Positions 43,176-50,167 of a DNA stretch of 64,000 nucleotides are shown one piece after another. Made by a program: the position numbers and the translations under genes. Below the pieces are notes generated by a model. It was not told where the DNA came from. It did no database searches and worked only from the letters and a program-made list of their open reading frames with translations. Origin of the DNA: Streptomyces sp. Tue6028 (lineage in GTDB: Bacteria > Actinomycetota > Actinomycetes > Streptomycetales > Streptomycetaceae); the NCBI RefSeq assembly GCF_002300165.1, contig NZ_MLCE01000021.1, positions 372,001-436,000 on the forward strand, read 5' to 3'. Each line of letters starts with the position of its first letter. The stretch's first letter is position 1.

Positions 43176-44009
43176 CTACAGGGTTGTCGCGCGCCGTCGG
43201 CTCGCGTACCAGACGAGCCCCGCGGTGGCCGCCGCCGCGCCTATGGCGGCGGCCGCGACGAGTGCGGGCCGTGGCGGTACGGACAAGGAGGGCAGTCGCT
43301 GCTTCAGCAGGACGGGGCGGTGGAAGTCGAGGATCGGCCATGAGCGGGCGATCGCCTCGCGGCGCAGTGCGCGGTCGGGGTTCACCGCGTGGGGGTGGCC
43401 GACGGACTCCAGCATCGGCAGGTCGGTCGCCGAGTCGCTGTACGCGTAGCAGCGGTCCAGGTCGTATCCCTCGGAGGCGGCCAGCTCCTTTATCGCCTCC
43501 GCCTTCGTCGGTCCGTAGGCGTAGTACTCCACCTCGCCGGTGAAGCAGCCGTCGTCCCCGACGACCATGCGGGTGGCCACGACCCGGTCCGCGCCGAGCA
43601 ACTCGCCGATCGGCTCGACGACCTCGGCTCCGGACGTGGACACGATCACCACGTCGCGCCCGGCGGTGTGGTGCTCCTCGATGAGGGACGCGGCCTCGTC
43701 GTAGATGATCGGGTCGATCAGGTCGTGCAGCGTCTCGGCGACGATCTCCTTGACCTGCTGGACGTTCCAGCCGCGGCACATCGCGGACAGGTACTTGCGC
43801 ATCCGCTCCATCTGGTCGTGGTCGGCGCCGCCGGCGAGGAACACGAACTGGGCATATGCGGTACGCAACGCGGCCCTGCGGTTGATCAGCCCGCCTTGGT
43901 AGAAGGACTTGCTGAACGTGAGCGTGCTCGACTTCGCAATGACCGTCTTGTCCAGGTCAAAGAAGGCTGCTGTGCGAGGCAAGGAGTGGTTTTCCACGAG
44001 CCTGAGCAT
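43176..44009 (-). CDS. HAD-superfamily phosphatase with C-terminal membrane anchor
   Basis: A 277-residue HAD-IB hydrolase. Motif I is FFDLDKTVI, motif II VIVSTSGAEVV, and motif III is KAEAIKEL followed by CYAYSDSATDLPML (motif IV). This arrangement fits SerB/PSP-like phosphatases. The last ~30 residues form a span (LVAAAAIGAAAATAGLVWYA) with a basic tail, anchoring it in the membrane. Streptomyces homologues next to the ssd/tad locus have been called morphological-differentiation related. The start is ATG 44009 or GTG 43997. Confidence 0.9.
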   Translation of the reverse strand: MLRLVENHSLPRTAAFFDLDKTVIAKSSTLTFSKSFYQGGLINRRAALRTAYAQFVFLAGGADHDQMERMRKYLSAMCRGWNVQQVKEIVAETLHDLIDPIIYDEAASLIEEHHTAGRDVVIVSTSGAEVVEPIGELLGADRVVATRMVVGDDGCFTGEVEYYAYGPTKAEAIKELAASEGYDLDRCYAYSDSATDLPMLESVGHPHAVNPDRALRREAIARSWPILDFHRPVLLKQRLPSLSVPPRPALVAAAAIGAAAATAGLVWYASRRRATTL

Positions 44010-44582
44010 ATGCGCCCACCATTCGGCGTAAGGTGGGGCGCGTGGGTTTGCCTGAGAGGGCTCTCGGGTACACCATGGAAGTCACGGATCGTTCGCGACC
44101 GTGCTAACCCGGTCCGACTCCTCCCCCCCCGAGTCGGCCGTGGGGACGACCCCCGCTCTCCCCCCCGGCGGGGGTCGTCGCATGTCCGGACGCATTTTCC
44201 CCCTCATTCGCACGGCCTCGGAGCCTCCTCGGCACCGCTCTGGCCGTGCTCTTCGCATGCCCATGATTCGTCACTGTGCGTAGCTGTGAGACTGCTCTGC
44301 GGAAGTCGCACAGGGGTCACCGGTATGGGTGAACGCGATATTCACAACCACTGAGTTGTCCACAGTTTTCGACCAAGATCCACATGATTTCCGGGCGCGC
44401 ATCACTGTGATTCCAACGCGCTCCGCTCGCGGCGAGTTCATGGCCGGTTCCGATTGTGGTGCGCGTATGGCCGGTTCGTATCGGCGGTTCATATGGAGGC
44501 CGGTTGCCGGTTCTTCACACGAGCGGGATTCGCGGGGTCGCAGCGGACCCCGCGGCGCAAGCAGCGAAGGGGGCTGGAGATC
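44010..44582. promoter_or_regulatory. Regulatory region upstream of the ssd/tad operon
   Basis: A gene-free 573 bp. Two hairpins lie close together: CCGACTC/GAGTCGG (44114-44137) and GACGACCCCCGC/GCGGGGGTCGTC (44145-44179). Both have C-rich loops. A DnaA box is at 44356-44364. Positions 44330-44420 are the most AT-rich part and probably contain the promoter. The long gap suggests a sizeable leader or several regulators. Confidence 0.5.
44356..44364 (+). promoter_or_regulatory. DnaA box
   Basis: A perfect TTGTCCACA, with a further AGATCCACA 19 bp to the right (44377-44385), in the AT-rich part of the ssd promoter region. Confidence 0.45.
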
Positions 44583-45677
44583 GTGGTGGGAGCCATCACA
44601 CATGACCGGCCGCCCGCCGCCGAGGGGCGGCAGGGCGGACCGTTGATCGTCACGGAGGACGCCGAACTGCTGGACGACCTGCTGCGGCTGTGCGCGGCGG
44701 CAGGCGCCAGACCGGAGGTCCATCACGGAGTTCCGGAGCGACGGGGCGCCTGGGAGGCGGCGCCTCTCGTGCTCGTCGGCGACGACGCCGCGCGGCGTGT
44801 GCGCGGGGCCGCGCGGCGGCGGGGAGTGGTGCTGGTCGGTCGGGATCAGGACGACTCCGGGGTCTGGCGGCGGGCCGTGGAGATCGGTGCCGACCACGTC
44901 CTGATGCTGCCGGATGGCGAACAATGGCTGGTCGATCGCATCGCCGACGTGGCCGAAGGAGTGGGTCCGCCCGCCCTCACCGTCGGCGTGCTCGGTGGTC
45001 GCGGCGGTGCCGGGGCGTCCACGCTGGCGTGCGCGCTCGCCGTCACCTCGGCGCGGGAGGGCAGGCGCACCCTGCTCGTCGACGCGGATCCGCTGGGCGG
45101 CGGACTCGACGTACTCCTCGGAGGAGAGGCGGCCGAAGGCCTGCGCTGGCCGGCGTTCGCCGCGTCCCACGGCCGGGTCGGCGGCGGCGCTCTGGAGGAG
45201 TCCCTGCCCGAAGTGCACGCGCTGCGCGTCCTGAGCTGGGACCGCGGTGACTCGGTCGCCATCCCGCCTCAAGCCGTCCGAGCGGTCCTGGCCGCCGCCC
45301 GACGGCGCGGCGGCACCGTCGTCGTCGACCTGCCGCGACGTGTCGACGAGGGCGTCGCCGAGGCCCTCGCCCAGATCGATCTGGGACTCATGGTGGTCCC
45401 CGCCGACCTGCGCGGGATCGCGGCGGCCGCGCGGGTGGCGGCGGCGGTGGGCATGATCCTGCGCGATCTGCGGGTCGCGGTGCGCGGGCCCTACGCGCCG
45501 GGCCTCGACGACCGGGAGGTCGCGCGACTGCTCGGCCTGCCCCTGGTGGGAGAAGTGCCCGCCGAATCCATGGCGTTGGACGGCGGAGCGCCGCCCGGCG
45601 GAGCGGCGCGGGGGCCGCTCGCCCGGTTCTGCACCGCCCTGTGGCAGCGGCTTCCGGCAGAGGGAGGGGGCGTATGA
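44583..45677 (+). CDS. ssd: Septum site-determining protein Ssd, CpaE/MinD-like
   Basis: A 364-residue protein. The first ~130 residues resemble a receiver domain without the phosphoacceptor pattern (LIVTEDAELLDDLLRLCAA). A MinD-like ATPase follows, with the deviant Walker A GGRGGAGASTLACAL and the A-prime LLVDADPLGGGLDVLLGG. GTVVVDLPRRVDEG is the third strand. Mycobacterial Ssd inhibits septum formation; in Tad loci CpaE-like proteins position the apparatus. The start is GTG 44583, with GGAG four bases before. It overlaps tadA by 4 bp. Confidence 0.9.
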   Translation: MVGAITHDRPPAAEGRQGGPLIVTEDAELLDDLLRLCAAAGARPEVHHGVPERRGAWEAAPLVLVGDDAARRVRGAARRRGVVLVGRDQDDSGVWRRAVEIGADHVLMLPDGEQWLVDRIADVAEGVGPPALTVGVLGGRGGAGASTLACALAVTSAREGRRTLLVDADPLGGGLDVLLGGEAAEGLRWPAFAASHGRVGGGALEESLPEVHALRVLSWDRGDSVAIPPQAVRAVLAAARRRGGTVVVDLPRRVDEGVAEALAQIDLGLMVVPADLRGIAAAARVAAAVGMILRDLRVAVRGPYAPGLDDREVARLLGLPLVGEVPAESMALDGGAPPGGAARGPLARFCTALWQRLPAEGGGV

Positions 45678-46870
45678 GCTGGGACCCCACGGCGGGCACC
45701 GACTGCGGCGCCGGACTGCTGGACGGCGTTCGCCGATGGCTCGCCGAGAGCGGCTCCGAGCCCACACCCGCGCGGGTGGCCCAGGCACTGCGGGAACAGG
45801 GCCGCGTGCTCGGGGACGCCGAAGTCCTCGGCGCGGCGGAGCGATTGCGATCCGAACTGGTCGGCAGCGGCCCGCTGGAACCGCTGCTCGCCGACCCCTC
45901 GGTGACCGACGTACTGGTGTCGGCCCCGGACCGGGTGTGGGTGGACCGGGGCGGCGGCCTGGAACTGACCGGCGTCTCCTTCACGGACGCGGCGGCCGTC
46001 CGGCGCCTCGCGCAACGCCTCGCGGCCGTCGCCGGACGCCGGCTCGACGACGCACGCCCCTGGGTGGACGCGCGGCTGCCCGACGGCACCCGCCTGCACG
46101 CGGTGCTGCCGCCGGTCGCCGTGGGCTCCACCTGCCTGTCCCTGCGGGTCGTCCGGCCGCGCGCGTTCACACTCGACGAACTGGTCGCCGCGGGCACCGT
46201 GCCGCCCGGCGGGGACCGGGTGCTGAGAGCGCTGCTCGACGCCCGACTGTCCTTCCTCGTCAGCGGGGGCACGGGCTCGGGAAAGACGACCTTGCTGAGC
46301 GCGCTGCTGGGTCTGGTCGGTCCCGGTGAACGGATCGTGCTCGCCGAGGACTCGGCGGAACTGCGCCCCGAGCACCCTCATGTGGTGCGCCTGGAGGGGC
46401 GCCCCGCCAACCAGGAGGGCGCCGGTCTCGTCGAGCTCCACGACCTCGTCCGTCAGGCACTGCGGATGAGACCGGACCGGCTCGTCGTCGGGGAGGTCCG
46501 CGGGCCCGAGGTCGTCTCGCTGCTGGCCGCGCTCAACACCGGTCACGAAGGCGGCTGCGGCACCGTGCACGCGAACGCGGCGGCGCAGGTCCCGGCCCGG
46601 CTGGAGGCGCTGGGCACGGCCGCCGGACTCGACCGAGCCGCCCTGCACAGCCAGTTGGCGGCGGCGCTGTCCGTGGTCCTGCACCTGGTACGGGACCGTG
46701 CCGGGCGGCGGCGCATCGCCGAGGTGCATGTGCTGGAGCGCGACGTGTCCGGGCTGGTGGTGACGGTACCGGCGCTGAGGTGGGGCCAGGACGCCTTCGT
46801 GTACGAGCGGGGATGGGAGCGGCTGAAGGGGCTGCTCCGCGACGGGACGCAGGGGAGCGGGTCGTGGTGA
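45674..46870 (+). CDS. tadA: Tad/Flp pilus assembly ATPase TadA (CpaF family)
   Basis: A 398-residue secretion ATPase. It has the N-terminal helical domain, the Walker A SGGTGSGKTTLLSALLGLVG, the Asp box RIVLAEDSAELRPEHPHVV, and the Walker B region LRMRPDRLVVGEVRGPEV. The His box TGHEGGCGTVHANAA follows. It powers Tad pilus extrusion or secretion from the inner face of the membrane. ATGA overlap with ssd and GTGA overlap with tadB show a tight operon. Confidence 0.96.
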   Translation: MSWDPTAGTDCGAGLLDGVRRWLAESGSEPTPARVAQALREQGRVLGDAEVLGAAERLRSELVGSGPLEPLLADPSVTDVLVSAPDRVWVDRGGGLELTGVSFTDAAAVRRLAQRLAAVAGRRLDDARPWVDARLPDGTRLHAVLPPVAVGSTCLSLRVVRPRAFTLDELVAAGTVPPGGDRVLRALLDARLSFLVSGGTGSGKTTLLSALLGLVGPGERIVLAEDSAELRPEHPHVVRLEGRPANQEGAGLVELHDLVRQALRMRPDRLVVGEVRGPEVVSLLAALNTGHEGGCGTVHANAAAQVPARLEALGTAAGLDRAALHSQLAAALSVVLHLVRDRAGRRRIAEVHVLERDVSGLVVTVPALRWGQDAFVYERGWERLKGLLRDGTQGSGSW

Positions 46871-47736
46871 CGGACATCGGTACGACGACGGTGGTGGTGG
46901 CCGTGGCGTGTGCCGGGGCGGCGGTCTGGTTGACGGGCGTCGGGGATGCGGCGGCGCGCAGGGCGTCGCTGCTGTGCCCGGGCGGGGGAGTGGTGGCACA
47001 CGGCCCACCGCCGTGGGCGAAGGCGGTCACCGGATGGCGTCGGCTTCGAGCGCGACTGCGGGCCGAAGTGTGGGCGCCGGCCGCCGGATCGGTGATCGCT
47101 CTGCTGGGCGCGTCCGTCGTGCCGCTGTTTCTCGGAGCGGTCGCCGTGCCCCTGCTTCGACGGGTGCGGCGCTCCGCCGAGGCGAGGCAGGAGCGGGACC
47201 GGCGCGTCGACGCGGTCATCGCGCTGTGCGGTGCTCTTGCCGGTGAGGTGCGGGCGGGATGCCAGCCGGGGGAGGCACTGCTGCGGGCCGCACACGACTC
47301 GGGCGGGCTCGGCGAGGCACAGCCGGCCGTGCTGGCCGCCGCACGGTTCGGCGGAGACGTCCCCGCCGCGCTCACCGAGGCGGCGCGGCAGCCCGGTGCG
47401 GAGGGACTGGTGGGGCTGGCCGCGTGCTGGCGGGTGGCCGTGGACCGGGGCGCGGGGCTCGCGGCGGGGCTCGACAGGCTGGAGGGAGCGTTGCGTGCAG
47501 AACGCGATGAAAGAGCCGATCTCCGTGCCCAGTTGGCCGGACCGCGTTCCACGGCCGCGATGCTGGCCGCCCTGCCCGTCCTGGGCCTGCTGCTCGGCAC
47601 CGCGCTGGGCGCCGACCCGCTGCACGTGCTGCTGCACACGGGCCCTGGACTCGGCTGTCTGCTCGTCGGCGGGGCGCTGGAGGGGGCCGGACTGTGGTGG
47701 GCGCTGAGGATCGTGAGAGGGGCGGAGAACGCATGA
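46867..47736 (+). CDS. tadB: Tad secretion membrane protein, TadB-like
   Basis: A 289-residue type II secretion F-domain protein. It starts at GTG 46867 (overlapping the tadA stop) with spans TTTVVVAVACAGAAVWL and a double span SVIALLGASVVPLFLGAVAV. The cytoplasmic F domain is ALCGALAGEVRAGCQPGEAL and ARQPGAEGLVGLAACWRVAV. It ends in paired spans (AAMLAALPVLGLLLGTALGA, LLVGGALEGAGLWWAL). It forms the inner-membrane platform together with TadC. Confidence 0.9.
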   Translation: MTDIGTTTVVVAVACAGAAVWLTGVGDAAARRASLLCPGGGVVAHGPPPWAKAVTGWRRLRARLRAEVWAPAAGSVIALLGASVVPLFLGAVAVPLLRRVRRSAEARQERDRRVDAVIALCGALAGEVRAGCQPGEALLRAAHDSGGLGEAQPAVLAAARFGGDVPAALTEAARQPGAEGLVGLAACWRVAVDRGAGLAAGLDRLEGALRAERDERADLRAQLAGPRSTAAMLAALPVLGLLLGTALGADPLHVLLHTGPGLGCLLVGGALEGAGLWWALRIVRGAENA

Positions 47737-48515
47737 TCGCGGACGTTGTCCACAGGCTGGGGGCAATGATGTGCGGGGCGCTGGCGCTCGGCTGGTCGGC
47801 CCATGCCCTCCACGCGGCACGCCACGAACGGAGAGTGCGCCGGAGACTCATCGCGCTGGCGAACTCGCGGGCAGCGCCCGTCCGACGGCGCCTCGTGAGG
47901 CCGCGTGGCGGACGGCGATGGGTGCCCGTGGTGGGCGCGGTGTGCGCCGGCTGGGTGCTGATCGGGGGCCTCGCCGGGGCGGCGATCGGGCTGGCCGCCG
48001 GATGCGCGGCCCGGCAGTGGCTGCGGCGCCGGCGGGCCGAGCCCGTGGAGGAGTACGACAGGGCGCATGCCGCCCGGCAACTCCCCTTGGCAGCGGACCT
48101 GGTGGCGGCCTGTATCGCGGCCGGTGCCGGCCCCGTGGTGGCGGCTCGCGCCGTGGGTGAGGCCCTGGGCGGGCCAGTCGGGGACCGTCTCGCACGGGGC
48201 GCGGCAGAAGTGCGGCTCGGAGGCGAACCGGCGCAGGCGTGGGCCAAGTTGGCGTCGATGCCGGGTGCTCCGGGCTTGGCGCGACTGCTGGAGCGGGCGG
48301 GCGACTCGGGTGTCCCGGCGGCGGCGCCGGTGGGACGGCTGGCCGCGGAGGCCCGCGCCGAGCGGGGGCGTGCGGCGACGGCCCGGGCACGAAGAGCGGC
48401 CGTCATGGTCACCGCACCCGTCGGCCTGTGCTTTCTGCCCGCGTTCCTCGCCATCGGAGTGCTGCCCGTGGTGATCGGGCTGGCCGGCGGGTTGCTGCAC
48501 GGAGGAGGTGGGTGA
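47733..48515 (+). CDS. tadC: Tad secretion membrane protein, TadC-like
   Basis: A 260-residue second F-domain platform protein. The N-terminal span (MMCGALALGWSAHAL) is followed by VVGAVCAGWVLIGGLAGAAI and the F domain (AADLVAACIAAGAGPVVAAR, LGGEPAQAWAKLASMPG). ARAERGRAATARARRAAVMV leads into two closing spans. It overlaps tadB by 4 bp (ATGA). Confidence 0.9.
   Translation: MIADVVHRLGAMMCGALALGWSAHALHAARHERRVRRRLIALANSRAAPVRRRLVRPRGGRRWVPVVGAVCAGWVLIGGLAGAAIGLAAGCAARQWLRRRRAEPVEEYDRAHAARQLPLAADLVAACIAAGAGPVVAARAVGEALGGPVGDRLARGAAEVRLGGEPAQAWAKLASMPGAPGLARLLERAGDSGVPAAAPVGRLAAEARAERGRAATARARRAAVMVTAPVGLCFLPAFLAIGVLPVVIGLAGGLLHGGGG
47746..47754 (+). promoter_or_regulatory. DnaA box within tadC
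   Basis: A perfect TTGTCCACA at the start of the tadC coding region (codons for Val-Val-His). Being coding sequence, it may be incidental. Confidence 0.25.
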
Positions 48516-48613
48516 CGGGCGACGCGGTCGCCGAGCGGATTCGGTGGAAGGCGTGCGCGGCGGACACGGCGCACGGAAGGCGAACAACGAGACGGGAAGA
48601 CACGGGGGTTGTG

Positions 48614-48835
48614 ATGCGCAGGACAGTACGAGGTCTCGTACGAGGACCGGCACGGATGCGGGTGTGGATGCTCCGGCTGGTGCGCCGGGACACGGGAATG
48701 GTCACTTCCGAGTACGCGGTGGGGATCATCGCCGCCGTGGCCTTCGCGGCCGTGCTCTACAAGGTGGTGACGAGCGGGCAGGTCAGTGAGGAGCTGCAGG
48801 GCATCGTGGGGCGGGCGCTCGATGTCCGGATGTGA
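48614..48835 (+). CDS. DUF4244 / Flp-type pilin
   Basis: A 73-residue protein with a basic N-terminal stretch, then DTGMVTSEYAVGIIAAVAFA and AVLYKVVTSGQ, a single hydrophobic segment. The TSEYA motif matches DUF4244 (Flp-pilin-like) and the prepilin cleavage context. It is the likely major structural subunit of the pilus. It starts 98 bp after tadC, and the next gene begins inside its end (overlap 14 bp). The ATG could instead be the GTG three bases earlier. Confidence 0.85.
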   Translation: MRRTVRGLVRGPARMRVWMLRLVRRDTGMVTSEYAVGIIAAVAFAAVLYKVVTSGQVSEELQGIVGRALDVRM

Positions 48836-49382
48836 GGTGGCCGCACGTGGGGTCGCGGGGGACGACGGTTCGGCTCCGCGCCGGGCGGTTGCCGGGGACG
48901 AGGGTCTGGGCCCGCCCCACGCGGGCGTCGGGCGGCTGGACCTGGTCCCGGCCCGAGTAGGCGCCGGGCGTCGAGGTCCGGCCCCGCCCCGAGCGGGCGT
49001 CCAATGCGAAGGCCCTGGACAGCGGGGGGACCGGGGGTTCGTGACCGCCGAGGCCGCGGTGGTGCTGCCCTCGCTGGTGCTCGTCGGGATGTCCCTGGTC
49101 TGGGCCCTGTTGGCCGCGTCCGCGCAGATCCAGTGCGTGGACGCGGCGAGGGCGGGCGCCCGCGCGGCGGCCCGCCAGGACGCTCCGGACGCGGTGCTGG
49201 CGACGGCCCGACAAGCGGCGCCACGCGGCGCGAAAGTCGTGGTGCACCGCGAGGACGACCTGGTCCGGGTGACGGTGACCGCCCGTACGCCGGGCCCGGG
49301 CGCGCTCTCCGTGGACCTGAGCGACGAGGCCGTGGCACTGGCCGAGGAGACGGTGACGGCGCCGGGGGTGACGGGCGGATGA
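48822..49382 (+). CDS. TadE-like pseudopilin with long N-terminal extension
   Basis: A 186-residue TadE-family protein. The family segment RGFVTAEAAVVLPSLVLVGM and SLVWALLAASAQIQ starts near residue 69, preceded by a Gly/Arg/Pro-rich 65-residue extension not typical of TadE. The C-terminal part has CVDAARAGARAAARQDAPD and HREDDLVRVTVTART. It may be that translation starts later, at the GTG before TAEAA, but that leaves no ribosome site. Overlaps both neighbours. Confidence 0.8.
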   Translation: MSGCEVAARGVAGDDGSAPRRAVAGDEGLGPPHAGVGRLDLVPARVGAGRRGPAPPRAGVQCEGPGQRGDRGFVTAEAAVVLPSLVLVGMSLVWALLAASAQIQCVDAARAGARAAARQDAPDAVLATARQAAPRGAKVVVHREDDLVRVTVTARTPGPGALSVDLSDEAVALAEETVTAPGVTGG

Positions 49383-50047
49383 AGGGACGAGGGCGCGGCC
49401 TGGCCGCGCGGGCGCTGCGGCTTCACCGGCACCCTCGGAGTCCGTCGAGCTCCTCGGGTCGGAAGGTGCGGGGCTCCTCGGGCTGGGCGGCGTGGGGTTC
49501 CTCGGGCCGGAAGGCGCTGGACTCCTCGGGTCGGGCGGTGTGGGGTTCCTCGGGCCGGGAGGTGTGGGGTTCCTCGGGTCGGAAGGTGCGGGGTTCCTCG
49601 GGCCGGGCGGCGCGGGATTCCTCGGGCCGGACGGCGCGGGGTGCCTCCGACGCCGGGTCGGCGACGGTCTGGACGGTCGGGGTGATCACCGCGCTGTGCG
49701 TCGTGTTCGGAGCGGTCCTGGCCATGGGGCACTCCGTCGTGGTCCGCCACCGTGCGGCCGGGGCCGCCGACCTGGCGGCGCTCGCAGCGGCCGACCACTG
49801 GATGGACGGCGGCACGGGGGCCTGCGCGCTGGCGGAGAGGGTGGCGAGAGCGCAGGGTGCCCGGCTGGTCCGTTGCGGGGTCGAGGGTGAGGTCTCGGAC
49901 GTGACGGCGACGTCGGGCCGGGGACCGTTCGCCGCGGAGGTCAGAGCCAGGGCGGGCCCGGCCGCCTCGCCCGACCTCGGGCAGCCGCCCGGGCCGTCCG
50001 CTGGTCCGTCATCCGGGCCGGCCCGCGCGGCGGCCGCTCAGCCGTAG
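49379..50047 (+). CDS. TadE-like protein (Rv3654c family) with octapeptide repeats
   Basis: A 222-residue protein. After 23 basic residues come eight 8-residue repeats of the form (G/D)SSGR(K/A/E)(A/V)(R/W/L), residues 24-87. A TadE-like helix follows (GSATVWTVGVITALCVVFGA, VLAMGHSVVVRHRAAGAADL), then ALAAADHWMDGGTGACALAERVA, the Rv3654c-type ending. The last 30 residues are Pro/Ala/Gly-rich. ATGA overlap with the preceding gene. The N-terminal repeats are unexpected in this family; they may be a late expansion. Confidence 0.8.
   Translation: MKGRGRGLAARALRLHRHPRSPSSSSGRKVRGSSGWAAWGSSGRKALDSSGRAVWGSSGREVWGSSGRKVRGSSGRAARDSSGRTARGASDAGSATVWTVGVITALCVVFGAVLAMGHSVVVRHRAAGAADLAALAAADHWMDGGTGACALAERVARAQGARLVRCGVEGEVSDVTATSGRGPFAAEVRARAGPAASPDLGQPPGPSAGPSSGPARAAAAQP
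49448..49639. repeat. Eight 24-bp repeats encoding SSGR octapeptides
   Basis: The unit GG(T/C)TCCTCGGGCCGG plus ~9 variable bases is repeated eight times in frame. Units 4, 5 and 6 are the closest to each other. Confidence 0.85.
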
Positions 50048-50167
50048 GTGGCCGCTCGACCGGCTGTAGCCCGTCGGCGGTCGGCTGCCGGTGGCCGGTG
50101 GCCGGTGGCCGGTGGCCCGTGGCCGGTGCCGGCCCGGCCCGCGGCGCCCCGTCGGCCGTGCGCCGGT

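Noticed and set aside
49448..49639. CRISPR array
   Set aside because: The repeats are 24 bp with no spacers, in frame within a gene; no cas genes.
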